DNA of 64,000 nt from JBDZVM01 sp040255675. GTDB taxonomy: Bacteria; Actinomycetota; Actinomycetes; Acidothermales; Acidothermaceae. Shown one piece after another: positions 27,113 to 35,913 of the stretch. The stretch lies in contig JBDZVM010000018.1 of assembly GCA_040255675.1 (NCBI GenBank), forward strand, positions 1-64,000, in the 5' to 3' direction. Numbering within the stretch: position 1 is the stretch's first letter; each line of letters begins with the position of its first letter. The translations under genes were made by a program, and so were the position numbers. Below the pieces are notes generated by a model. It was not told where the DNA came from. It saw nothing but the letters and a program-made list of their open reading frames with translations, and made no database searches.

Positions 27113-28321
27113 ATGCCGGCAACCACGTACAAGAGCCTGCTCCACACACCGTCGGTGATGTGGCTGCTCGGCACGTCGGTTCTTGGCCGGGCGAATCAAG
27201 GCATCACGGGGCTCGCGTTGCTGCTTCTTGTCACCCGGCATTCGACCTATGCGGTGGCCGGCGTCGTGACCGCGACCTACATGGCGGGCGCCTGCGTTTC
27301 GGGGCCGGTGCTCAGCCGGTGGGCCGACGCGCGCGGACGTCGCAAGGTGCTCGCCGCGACGTCCGTGCTATTCGCCGTTGCCATGACGGCGCTCGCGCTG
27401 ATGCCCGCGGTGCCGGTGTTGCTCGCCGCCGTGGCACTTGTCGCGGGGCTTTGCGTGCCGCCGGTCACCGCGTCGATTCGCGCGGTGTTACCGGCGCTGG
27501 TGTCGCCCGCGCAACGCCAAAGCGTGTTTGCTCTCGAGTCGACCGTGCAGGAGCTCATTTTCATCCTCGGGCCCCCCATCACGGCTGGCCTGGCGGCGAT
27601 CGGCGGACCGCGACTCGCGGTGGCAACCGCCGGGGTGCTCGTGATGGTGGGTTCTCTCGCATTCGTGCGCGACCGCAACGCCGACGCCGGCCGGCACACC
27701 GACGCTCGCCTTCCCGCCGGGCGCGTTCTGCTTTCGCCCGGGATTCCCGGCATCATCGTGGCCGGAACCGCCGTCGTCACAGCGTTTGCCGCCGAGACCG
27801 TCGGCGTCGTCGCGTTGGTGAGCGGTCGTCACGCGTCGTCCGCTTCGGCGTTTATGTTGGCGTGCACCAGCCTCGGATCGCTGTGCGGCGGGCTCTTTTA
27901 CGGTTCGCGTCAACAGCACCGAGCCGAGTTGCGGCACTTGCTGACGTTCGTCGCGTTAGGGCTCGCTGTCGTCCTGCTCGCGCCGAATCGATTGGTGCTC
28001 GCGTTGCTCTTGTTTTGCTGGGGTCTCACGATCGCGCCGGCACTGTCGCGGCTGTTCGAACGGCTGGCGGCGTTGGCACCACCGGGGGCGACCACTGAGG
28101 CGTTCGGCTGGATGGGCAGCGGTCTGACCGCTGGAAACGCGATGGGCTCGGCACTCGGCGGGATTTTAGTGACGGCGGACGGCGGGCGCGCGGCCATCGG
28201 CGTCGCGGTGGCGCTGATGCTGTTCGCGGCCCTGGTGTGCGAGCCGTGGCGCACGCGCACCACACCCGCAGTTCCGCGGTTAGGTGCCCTGCGTGATCAC
28301 GAAACAAAAATGCCGCTATAG
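27113..28321 (+). CDS. MFS transporter
   Basis: About 402 residues with some twelve hydrophobic segments. The MFS inter-helix motif appears as SRWADARGRRKVLAAT after helix 2. The second half begins near residue 205 (LSPGIPGIIVAGTAVVT). Substrate unknown; similar Actinobacteria proteins are usually annotated as efflux permeases. ATG 27113 is chosen because the protein from there begins like the family. No clear ribosome binding site precedes it, and ATG 27053 or GTG 27059 upstream, close to a CATAAT element, are alternatives. It is convergent with the PEP carboxykinase gene. Confidence 0.8.
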   Translation: MPATTYKSLLHTPSVMWLLGTSVLGRANQGITGLALLLLVTRHSTYAVAGVVTATYMAGACVSGPVLSRWADARGRRKVLAATSVLFAVAMTALALMPAVPVLLAAVALVAGLCVPPVTASIRAVLPALVSPAQRQSVFALESTVQELIFILGPPITAGLAAIGGPRLAVATAGVLVMVGSLAFVRDRNADAGRHTDARLPAGRVLLSPGIPGIIVAGTAVVTAFAAETVGVVALVSGRHASSASAFMLACTSLGSLCGGLFYGSRQQHRAELRHLLTFVALGLAVVLLAPNRLVLALLLFCWGLTIAPALSRLFERLAALAPPGATTEAFGWMGSGLTAGNAMGSALGGILVTADGGRAAIGVAVALMLFAALVCEPWRTRTTPAVPRLGALRDHETKMPL

Positions 28322-28350
28322 AGGCTGTCGCAAATGTCTCGTGATCACGC
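28291..28350. repeat. Inverted repeat between convergent MFS and PEPCK genes
   Basis: GCGTGATCACG (28291-28301) is the exact reverse complement of CGTGATCACGC (28340-28350), separated by 38 nt. The right copy extends into a second small palindrome, ATCACGCGTGAT (28343-28354). Location at the junction of convergent genes suggests a bidirectional terminator, but the loop is long and no T-run follows, so function is uncertain. Confidence 0.4.
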
Positions 28351-28355
28351 GTGAT

Positions 28356-30200
28356 TTACGCCGAAGGGGCCGCGTCAAGGGCGGCGCGCACGCGCCGGTG
28401 CGCCGCCCAAATCTCGTCAGGAAGATCCGCGAACTGTTCGAGGTGTCGCTCCCGAAATTCCATTTCCTGGCGCCAGCGGGCGACGTCGATGGAAAGAAGC
28501 CGATCGCGGTCAGCCGGAGTGATCTCGACGCCGTCCAGGTCGAGTTCGTCTTCCTTCGGAAGGATGCCGACGGGCGTCTCTCGACCGCTCACTTCGCCGT
28601 GACGAAGTTGAAGCAGCCACAACAGCGCGCGCAGGTTGTCGCGGTAGCCCGGCCAGAGGAAATGCCCGTCGTCTGGGTCGCGCTGGAACCAGTTGACGTG
28701 CGCGAAGATCGGCGGCTCTTTCGCGGCACCGATGATGCGCAGCCAGTGCTCGGCGTAACGGCCCTCGGGATATGACATGAACGGTCGCATCGACATCGGG
28801 TCGTAGCGCAACTGGCCGTCGACGCCTTCGGCCGCGAAGGTAGCCTCGGCACCCAACGTCAAACCGTCGTAGACGCCCTCGGCGAGATCGCGGATGGCGC
28901 GCACCAGCGGCTCGCGATCACGCGTACGGCCGCCGAAAATGATGGCGTCGATCGGCACGCCCTGTGGTTCGTTGAAGTCCGCCGCGATGTTCGGAATCTT
29001 CGAAAGGGTCGTCGTAAAGCGGCTGTTCGGATGCGCCCAGGGCTGCGTGTCGTCGGCCGAACGCTCCGAGATCAGGTTGCCTTTCCAGTCACGCCAGCCC
29101 TCAATGTCGGTCGGCGGCTCGGGGGTCTTGCCTTCCCACCAGACCTCGTGCGTGCGCTCGTTGTAAGCGACGTTCGTAAAAAGCGCGGCGGTGCCGGGCG
29201 CGACCGACGCAAGTGCGACCGGATTCGTGTGTTCGTTGGTGTCTTTCGCCACACCGAAGACGCCGAACTCGGGATTCATGCCGCGCAGTGTGCCGTCACG
29301 CGGATCAACCCAAAGCCACGCGATGTCGTCACCGTAGAAGGAGACGTGGTAGCGATCCCCGAGAGCATCCGGCGCCAGCAGCATCGCCAAGTTGGTCTTG
29401 CCAGACGCGCTCGGAAAGCCTCCGCAGATGTGATATTTCTTACCGGTTTCCTTGTCGGTGATCCCGAGAAGCATGAACTGCTCGGCGAGAAACTTTCCGG
29501 ACGCCCAGCCGTCGTAAGCGGCCTGCCGCAATCCGTGGGCGATCTTTCCGAGCAGGGCGTTGCCGCCGTACGACGAGCCGAAATGCAAGATCGTGCGTTC
29601 GTCGGCCACCGTCACGAAATACCGCTGATCGTCTGGCGTGCCCTGGCCGAGATGTTCTAGATCGCCCGTCACATGCACACCGCGCACGAAGCTGTCAGGA
29701 TCTTCGAGATTGTTGACGAATTCGACACCCACACGGGCCATGCGGATCATGTGCAAGACCACGACTCGCGAGTCGGTGAGTTCGACGCCGGAGGCATACG
29801 GCTCGAGCGGCGATCCCGGTGGTGCCATGAGATAAGGCACGACGTACATGGTCTTGCCAGCCGACGCACCACGCATTCGCGTCTCCAGCAGGGGCTTCAT
29901 CCGCGAAGACGGGTGCCAGTTGTTGTAAACGCCTTTGTCGGCGGGGTTGTTCGTCGCCACGATCGTGCGCTCTTCCGAGCGTGCCGTGTCTTTTTCATAA
30001 CTGCGGGCGTAATACAACCCCTCGCCCGCGGGCAGCACTTCTCCCGCCCTTACCGCTTCGTCGAGGAGGCGGGCGTCGTCGTGAGCGCTGACGACCTCGA
30101 CACGTGCGGCACCGGTCAGCGCCGCCCATTGCCGGACAAAGTCGCGTACCTTGGCGTTGTCGAGGCCAGCGGCATCGAAAGAGCTGTCAGGGTTCACCAT
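28356..30200 (-). CDS. pckG: Phosphoenolpyruvate carboxykinase (GTP)
   Basis: 614-residue cytosolic enzyme converting oxaloacetate and GTP to PEP, CO2 and GDP, the entry step of gluconeogenesis. Recognised from TNNPADKGVYNNWHPSS, RYFVTVADERTILHFGSSYGGNALLGKI, the P-loop region GGFPSASGKTNLAM and FYGDDIAWLWVDP. In the P-loop the hyper-reactive cysteine of most GTP-type enzymes (ACGKT) is Ser266. Length is normal for the family. The ATG may lie on a nearly leaderless mRNA (TAGCGT just upstream). It is transcribed toward the MFS gene. Confidence 0.95.
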   Translation of the reverse strand: MVNPDSSFDAAGLDNAKVRDFVRQWAALTGAARVEVVSAHDDARLLDEAVRAGEVLPAGEGLYYARSYEKDTARSEERTIVATNNPADKGVYNNWHPSSRMKPLLETRMRGASAGKTMYVVPYLMAPPGSPLEPYASGVELTDSRVVVLHMIRMARVGVEFVNNLEDPDSFVRGVHVTGDLEHLGQGTPDDQRYFVTVADERTILHFGSSYGGNALLGKIAHGLRQAAYDGWASGKFLAEQFMLLGITDKETGKKYHICGGFPSASGKTNLAMLLAPDALGDRYHVSFYGDDIAWLWVDPRDGTLRGMNPEFGVFGVAKDTNEHTNPVALASVAPGTAALFTNVAYNERTHEVWWEGKTPEPPTDIEGWRDWKGNLISERSADDTQPWAHPNSRFTTTLSKIPNIAADFNEPQGVPIDAIIFGGRTRDREPLVRAIRDLAEGVYDGLTLGAEATFAAEGVDGQLRYDPMSMRPFMSYPEGRYAEHWLRIIGAAKEPPIFAHVNWFQRDPDDGHFLWPGYRDNLRALLWLLQLRHGEVSGRETPVGILPKEDELDLDGVEITPADRDRLLSIDVARWRQEMEFRERHLEQFADLPDEIWAAHRRVRAALDAAPSA

Positions 30201-30320
30201 GCACGCTAGATTGCCCCTGTTTTTTGGTTATGTAGCAGCTTTGTGACAAGATTCACCGGCAATCATGGTTTACGATCTAGAAGTTGCGGCGGCGCTTTCA
30301 TCTCCTGACACAAGGGGCGC

Positions 30321-31688
30321 CTAGCGCGGCAGCCGCACCGTCATGACGGTCTCACCAGGTCGTGTGCCGATACTGATGTCACCACCGTGTCGTTCGACGA
30401 TGATCCGCCGCGCGATGTCGAGGCCGAGGCCGGTGCCTTTGCCGACGTCCTTTGTGGTGAAGAAGGGCTCGAAGGCACGCGCCGCGACGTCGGCGGGCAT
30501 TCCGGTACCAGTGTCGATGATGCGCACGACGACGGCGTCTGCCTCTGTCTTGACGCTGACGCGCAACGTGCCTTTACCGTCCATCGCGTCGACCGCGTTG
30601 TCGATGAGGTTGGTCCAGACCTGATTGAGCTCACCGGGAAATGCCTCGATGTGCGGCACATCACTTGCGTAATCCTTCACCACCGTGACGTCGCGGAGCT
30701 TGCTCGACAGCATGGCGAGCGTGCTATCGAGGCCGGTGGAGACATCGATCGTTTGCAGAGACGCCCTATCCATCTGTGTGTATGATCGCGCGGCCGCGAC
30801 AAGATCTGAGATGCGGCGGGTGGATTCCTTCATTTGTGTGATCAACGTGGTCGTCGAGACTTTACTGGCTATCCATTGAAGCGCGGGCCCCAACGCAAGT
30901 TCCCCGACGGCGTGCGAAACTCGCGTACACCACTCTAGGTCCGCGCCCGCCGCGGCAAGTGGTGCGGCGATATCCCATGCCTGCTTGACGTCGTGCCGCG
31001 CCAGCCAGGCGCCTAACTCTTCCTCGCGATCCGACAACGTCAGCGGGTCGGTCACCGTTTCGCCGAGGTCTCGACGCAACTCGTCGAGTGCGTAGAACTG
31101 CGTCGACGTGACGTTTTGTTCGCTAAGTGCCTCGAAAGACGACGTAAGCGCCTCGACGGCCGCATCGAGCGAGCTCACGGTTCTGATGGCCGCTGCCGCG
31201 GGATTGTTCAGCTCGTGCGCGAGGCCGGCGGCCAATGTGCCAAGCGTGATGAGCGATTGACGTTGCCGTGCGGTCGCTTCGATCGCACGGGCAGTTCCGT
31301 ACAATCCCGCGACGAGGTGGACGCCGAACGGAAACCACGCGTTGAACAACGTGCGCAGCGCGTCTGCGGGCACGCGAAGCGCCCGCCCGGCCGACGCGCC
31401 GACGCCTGTCGCGAGACAGACGCCGTGCTCGTCCCACGCGCGAAAGCCGCCCGACCAGCGGCCAGGCACGTCCATTTTCCCGACGAGCAAGGTTTCGCGG
31501 CCGACGTGGCGAAACAACTCGATCGACCCGTCGACGAGCACGTACCAGAATTCCGCCGGGTCACCCTCGTGAAACAACTCCACGCCTGGCTCGACAAGCA
31601 CCTCCTCGCCGGCTGCCAGAAGCTCGCGAAGTTGGTCGTCGGAAAGCCCGTCGAAAAGGCCGATCGGCCGGAGGTCTTCGAGGCGCAT
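30321..31688 (-). CDS. Sensor histidine kinase with N-terminal cyclic-nucleotide-binding-like domain
   Basis: 455 residues with no membrane segment, so a cytoplasmic sensor. Residues 5-125 form a CRP-type nucleotide-binding domain (LFHEGDPAEFWYVLVDGSIELFR). The phosphoacceptor box GLAHELNNPAAA has His158. The C-terminal ATPase has NLIDNAVDAMDG (N box), DTGTGMP (G1), FEPFFTTK and GTGLGLDIARRI (G2). Its ATG overlaps the stop of the receiver-flavoprotein gene (TGATG), so the two are made together and are presumably a cognate pair, with the receiver of the flavoprotein as phosphate target. Confidence 0.93.
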   Translation of the reverse strand: MRLEDLRPIGLFDGLSDDQLRELLAAGEEVLVEPGVELFHEGDPAEFWYVLVDGSIELFRHVGRETLLVGKMDVPGRWSGGFRAWDEHGVCLATGVGASAGRALRVPADALRTLFNAWFPFGVHLVAGLYGTARAIEATARQRQSLITLGTLAAGLAHELNNPAAAAIRTVSSLDAAVEALTSSFEALSEQNVTSTQFYALDELRRDLGETVTDPLTLSDREEELGAWLARHDVKQAWDIAAPLAAAGADLEWCTRVSHAVGELALGPALQWIASKVSTTTLITQMKESTRRISDLVAAARSYTQMDRASLQTIDVSTGLDSTLAMLSSKLRDVTVVKDYASDVPHIEAFPGELNQVWTNLIDNAVDAMDGKGTLRVSVKTEADAVVVRIIDTGTGMPADVAARAFEPFFTTKDVGKGTGLGLDIARRIIVERHGGDISIGTRPGETVMTVRLPR

Positions 31689-33346
31689 CAGGTCGCGGCC
31701 AGGTAACGATGCACGCTGTGCACGGCGATTGCGCCTTCACCGACAGCGGAGGCGACCCGTTTCATCGAGTCGAGCCGGACGTCGCCGGCCGCGAATACGC
31801 CTGGCACGCTCGTCTCGAGCGACAACGGAGGTCGGCCGAGCGGCCACACCACCTTCCGATCGCTCACGAGCAGGTCGTGGCCGGTAATGATGAATCCGTT
31901 ACCATCACGCACGATCTGATTGCCAAGCCACTCGGTGCGTGGCGACGCGCCGATAAAGATGAAAAGCCAGCTCGCGTCGGCGTCAGTCGTCGTGCCGGCT
32001 TTGCGGTTTGTGAGAGACAACGTTTCGAGGTGGCCGTCGCCGCGCGCCGCTGTCACTTCCGTGTTGACGAGCACCTCGATATTGCTCGTCGTCACGATTC
32101 GTTGGATTAAGTAGCGCGACATCGTCGCTTCGAGGGAGTCAGACCGCACCACCATCACGACGCGCTTCGCATAACGCGCAAGATTTAGCGCGGCTTGCCC
32201 TGCTGAGTTGGCGGCACCCACGACGTAGACGTCGTCGTCGACGCATTGGCTCGCGTCGCGTGCGTTCACGCCGTAGTAGACACCGCGACCCGTAAGTTCC
32301 GTTGTACCTTCAGCGGGTAGCCGCCGATACGAGACTCCGGTGGCGATGATGACGGCCCTGGCTTCGATTTCACCAGAACCGTCGAGGACGACGGCACGCG
32401 CGGGCCCGCGGGCTTCGAATCCGACGACGTCGCGGGCGAGCACCATCTCGGCGCCGAAGCGCGTCGCTTGTGCCAATGCGCGGTGCGCGAGATCGGAGCC
32501 CGTAAGCCCTCGCGGGAATCCGAGGTAATTCTCAATGGAGGCACTCTGACCTGCCTGGCCACCGGGCGCTTCGCGTTCGACGACCACGGTGCTCAAGCCT
32601 TCCGATGCGGCGTAAACCGCGGCGGCCAAACCGGCGGGGCCGGCACCGACGATACACACGTCGTACAGGGGTTGTTGCGCGGTTGTGCGTAGACCCAAAG
32701 TGCCTGCCAGGTCGAGGATTGTCGGAGCGCGCAGGGGTTCGGCGTCCGGGATGAGCACGAGGGGAAGGTCATCGGGGCTCGCCTGCGCCAGCTCGGCAAG
32801 GTGGCGGGCTTCGTCGTCACGTTCGACGTCGTACCAGCGGTAAGGCACGTGATTGCGCGCAAGGAACGACTTGAGTTCGTGGCTTCGTTGCGACCAGCGA
32901 TGCCCGACAACCCTGGTGTCGGAGGTGTGGTCGGGATGCTGCTGAGCCCAGTCGCCAAGCAGGTCGTCGATGGCGGGGTAGAGGCGCTCGTCGGGAGGAT
33001 CCCACGGCTTGAGCAAGTAGTAGTCGAGCCCGATGTCATTGATTGCCTTGATGGCTACATCGGTGTCGGCGTAGGCCGTGAGCAAAAGGAACTTCGCGTC
33101 GGCGGCGTGCGGACGGGCCTGCTCGAGCATCTCGATGCCGGTCATTTGGGGCATGCGCTGGTCGGCGGCGATGAGAGCGACCGGCTGGTCTCGCAACGCG
33201 AGCTTGGCCAATAGTTCAAGAGCCTGCGCGCCCGATGTTGCCGACATGATTTGATACTCGGCGCCGTACCTCGAGCGAAGGTCGCGGGTAATGGCGGCAG
33301 ACACCATCGGATCGTCGTCGACAGTCAAGATTGCCGGCTTTCGCAT
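31688..33346 (-). CDS. Response-regulator receiver fused to thioredoxin-reductase-like flavoprotein
   Basis: 552 residues from ATG 33346 (GGAGG 7-8 nt upstream; a longer frame begins 10 codons earlier). Residues 1-125 form a receiver with the acidic pair in ILTVDDD, phospho-acceptor Asp62 in ADQRMP, Thr90 and Lys113. A linker of about 100 residues separates it from the flavoprotein, which has the FAD motif VCIVGAGPAGLAAAVYAASEG, the APGGQAGQSASIENYLGFP segment, NADPH motif VVGAANSAGQAALNLA and terminal GVFAAGDVR. The CxxC disulfide of thioredoxin reductase is missing (GVYYGVNARDASQC), so it cannot work as a classical thioredoxin reductase. The histidine kinase follows directly. Confidence 0.93.
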   Translation of the reverse strand: MRKPAILTVDDDPMVSAAITRDLRSRYGAEYQIMSATSGAQALELLAKLALRDQPVALIAADQRMPQMTGIEMLEQARPHAADAKFLLLTAYADTDVAIKAINDIGLDYYLLKPWDPPDERLYPAIDDLLGDWAQQHPDHTSDTRVVGHRWSQRSHELKSFLARNHVPYRWYDVERDDEARHLAELAQASPDDLPLVLIPDAEPLRAPTILDLAGTLGLRTTAQQPLYDVCIVGAGPAGLAAAVYAASEGLSTVVVEREAPGGQAGQSASIENYLGFPRGLTGSDLAHRALAQATRFGAEMVLARDVVGFEARGPARAVVLDGSGEIEARAVIIATGVSYRRLPAEGTTELTGRGVYYGVNARDASQCVDDDVYVVGAANSAGQAALNLARYAKRVVMVVRSDSLEATMSRYLIQRIVTTSNIEVLVNTEVTAARGDGHLETLSLTNRKAGTTTDADASWLFIFIGASPRTEWLGNQIVRDGNGFIITGHDLLVSDRKVVWPLGRPPLSLETSVPGVFAAGDVRLDSMKRVASAVGEGAIAVHSVHRYLAAT

Positions 33347-33523
33347 AGACCCGCCTCCGTCGCGCGCTAAACCCATCGGTCGAAGAGGCGCCCCAAAGGC
33401 CTCGCGTGGGACCGCGCAGATCGAGTCCGCAGGTTCGCGAGTCTATCCCCGTTGGTAGCACGGCGGCACCCGACGCCCAGCCGACTATCGCGGATAGGCG
33501 GCGATTGGTCGGGTTGACGGCTG

Positions 33524-35047
33524 CTATATCGAATGCGCGACGCTGACGTCGGCGGCAGCGTCGGCGTCGTCCTCGACAGGTGCTGGTTTGTGCTTGGGCA
33601 ACAAGAACAACGCCACAAAGAACGCGACGGCGACCAGTGCGAATGCCCACCAATACGTGGCGCCGTAGGCGTCGGCCATGAGTGGGGCCACCTTCTTGCG
33701 CGCCGCCGGATCGATCGTGCCGACGGCGCTTGCCGAGCCCGACAAACGCGCGGAGACAGCGTTTGCGAGCAAAACGGCCATGACCGCGGTGCCGATCGAT
33801 GCGCCGGCCTGCTGAACGATGTTGAGCGTCGTGCTGGCGCGCGCGATGCTGGCGCGGCGCAGCGTCTGCATGGCGCCGGAGAAGGTCGGCATCATGGTGG
33901 TGCCCATGCCGAGGCCCATCACGAAGAGCACACCGCCGAAGAACCAGTACGACGTATCGGCGCCCAGTTGCGTGAGCCCGATGAACGACACGCCGACGAT
34001 CGCGAGCCCGACCGGCACGATGCGGCCAATGCCGGTGCGGTCGGTGAGCTTGCCCGAGATCGGCATCGCAATCATGGCTCCGACGCCTTGAGGGGCAAGC
34101 AGCAAGCCGGTATCCATCGGCGTTTCCCCACGGACGACCTGCAGATAGAGCGGCAGCAGCAGCATGCCGCCGAAGACGGAGATCACCATCAAGGCGAGCG
34201 TGACGGTCGACGCCGAGAACGTCTTGTTCAAGAACAATCTCAAGTCGACGAGCGCGTGCGACGTGCGCAACCCGTGCACGACGAAGACCGCGAGCGCTGC
34301 CGCCCCGACGACGATCGGAACGATGACCTCCGCGGAGCCGAAGCCCCCGGACGAACTCGACTTGGCGAGCCCGTAGATGAGGATCGCGAGCCCCGGCGAG
34401 AGCAGCAAAAGCCCGAGCCAGTCGAATCGGGTGTGCGGCTGTGAGACGTCACGCGGCAAGATCTTGAGTGCCATGATGAACGCGACGACGCCGATCGGCG
34501 CGTTGATGAAGAAAATCCAGCGCCATGAGTACGAATCGACGAGCCAGCCGCCGAGGATCGGGCCGCAGATCGGTGCGATCAGCATCGGGACGCCGATCAA
34601 CGCCATCACCCGGCCTACCCGCTGCGGGCCGGCGGCGCGAGTCAAAATCGTCATGCCGACAGGCATGATCATGCCGCCGCCGAATCCTTGCAGCACGCGG
34701 AAGAAGATGAGCGAACCGGAGCTCCACGCAAGCCCCGACAGCGTCGAGCCGAGAACGAAAAGCACGATGGACGTCGTGTAGAGCCGCTTCGTGCCGAACC
34801 GATCCGCTGCCCATCCGGTCACCGGGATGACCGTCGCGAGAGCCAGGGTGTAGCCGGTCGCCACCCACTGGATCGTCGACAGCGTGGTCTTGAAATCCTC
34901 CGCCAGCGTGTTGATCGCCACATTGACGACGGTGACGTCGAGGATCGACATCATCGCCCCGAGCACGACCACCGACGACACGAGCAGCAGCCCGCGATCC
35001 ATCGTGGCTTCGCGGGCTGGCGAGACAGTTGATTGTGCGGTCGACAC
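33524..35047 (-). CDS. MFS drug transporter, DHA2 (EmrB/QacA) family
   Basis: 507 residues from GTG 35047, which has GAGGAG 4-5 nt upstream; the open frame continues 80 codons further but that part is not transporter-like. About fourteen membrane helices are visible. Helix 1 carries the family motif LDVTVVNVAINTL, and the motif A loop reads GWAADRFGTKRLYT. SWRWIFFINAPIG, typical of EmrB-type proton antiporters, follows helix 6. Export of hydrophobic drugs is the usual role; no regulator gene is adjacent, so the substrate is open. Confidence 0.92.
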   Translation of the reverse strand: MSTAQSTVSPAREATMDRGLLLVSSVVVLGAMMSILDVTVVNVAINTLAEDFKTTLSTIQWVATGYTLALATVIPVTGWAADRFGTKRLYTTSIVLFVLGSTLSGLAWSSGSLIFFRVLQGFGGGMIMPVGMTILTRAAGPQRVGRVMALIGVPMLIAPICGPILGGWLVDSYSWRWIFFINAPIGVVAFIMALKILPRDVSQPHTRFDWLGLLLLSPGLAILIYGLAKSSSSGGFGSAEVIVPIVVGAAALAVFVVHGLRTSHALVDLRLFLNKTFSASTVTLALMVISVFGGMLLLPLYLQVVRGETPMDTGLLLAPQGVGAMIAMPISGKLTDRTGIGRIVPVGLAIVGVSFIGLTQLGADTSYWFFGGVLFVMGLGMGTTMMPTFSGAMQTLRRASIARASTTLNIVQQAGASIGTAVMAVLLANAVSARLSGSASAVGTIDPAARKKVAPLMADAYGATYWWAFALVAVAFFVALFLLPKHKPAPVEDDADAAADVSVAHSI

Positions 35048-35204
35048 AGGGCTCCTCGAGAAGTGGGCTCGGGTTTCGATCAACGCGTGCGCCGCTAAGG
35101 CACAGCTACTAAGGTTATCGGCTCGGCGGTCCGGACCCTGATCGTTGATTGGGCGTGCGCCCGCGGGTCTGCGTGCAATGGACGCTTGCCAGGTTTGCGT
35201 GGCC

Positions 35205-35807
35205 TCAATATGAGCCGTATCGCACGCCCCCGTCCGGTTGGTAGGTCGCGATGACCACGCCCGCCTTCGTGGTCGTGGTGCTGACATGCCGCAGCGCGCC
35301 AGCTTTGACGTCGTCCGCGAAAAGCTTCTTGCCGGAGCCGAGGTGCACGGGGAAGAACAGCAGCCGGTACTCGTCGACGAGATCGTGGTTGATTAGCGTG
35401 CGGGCCAGGTTCGCGCTGCCGTGCACCTGAAGCTCGTTGCCGGGTTGCTCCTTCAGCTTCGCGACCTCGCCGACGACATCGTCGATGATGCGCGCGTTGT
35501 TCCAGCGCGCCGAGTCGAGCGTTCTCGACGCGACATACTTCGGCAGTGCGTTGAGCTTCGTGGCGATTCGATTGTTTGGGTCATCGACCTTCGGCCAGTA
35601 ACTTTCGAATATTTCGTAGGTTTTTCGGCCAAGCAAGAATGCGTCGGCGTTGGTGAACCACTCGTCGACCGCGTTCCCGAAGTCTTCGTCACCGTAGTGG
35701 TACGACCACCCACCGTGCGCAAAGTCACCGTCGCGATCTTCGTCCGGGCCGCCGGGCGCCTGCGCGACGCCGTCGATCGTCAAGAACATGTGCAACGTAA
35801 GGCGCAT
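35205..35807 (-). CDS. Dihydrofolate-reductase-family protein (RibD C-terminal domain)
   Basis: 200 residues from ATG 35807, which has AAGGAGA upstream. It resembles the RibD-C/DHFR-like reductases rather than true FolA: MRLTLHMFLTIDGVAQAPGGPDED at the start, FLLGRKTYEIFESYWP, and KYVASRTLD, ELQVHGSANLARTLINHDLVDEYRLLFFPVHLGSGKKLF in the second half. Members are NADPH-dependent reductases of largely unknown substrate, common as stand-alone genes in actinobacteria. No operon context informs its role. Confidence 0.9.
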   Translation of the reverse strand: MRLTLHMFLTIDGVAQAPGGPDEDRDGDFAHGGWSYHYGDEDFGNAVDEWFTNADAFLLGRKTYEIFESYWPKVDDPNNRIATKLNALPKYVASRTLDSARWNNARIIDDVVGEVAKLKEQPGNELQVHGSANLARTLINHDLVDEYRLLFFPVHLGSGKKLFADDVKAGALRHVSTTTTKAGVVIATYQPDGGVRYGSY

Positions 35808-35913
35808 CGTCGTCTCCTTGTACCGTGACCGTCGTGGAGTTGGACGGCGAACAGCGGCGAAACTCATCGGCCTCGCTGCTCAGCGGTACGAAGCATTGGT
35901 GACTCGCGCGCGA

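Noticed and set aside
33533..34444. 303-codon plus-strand frame opposite the DHA2 transporter
   Set aside because: Composed of Arg, Asp and Gly without any known fold; the opposite strand encodes membrane helices throughout.
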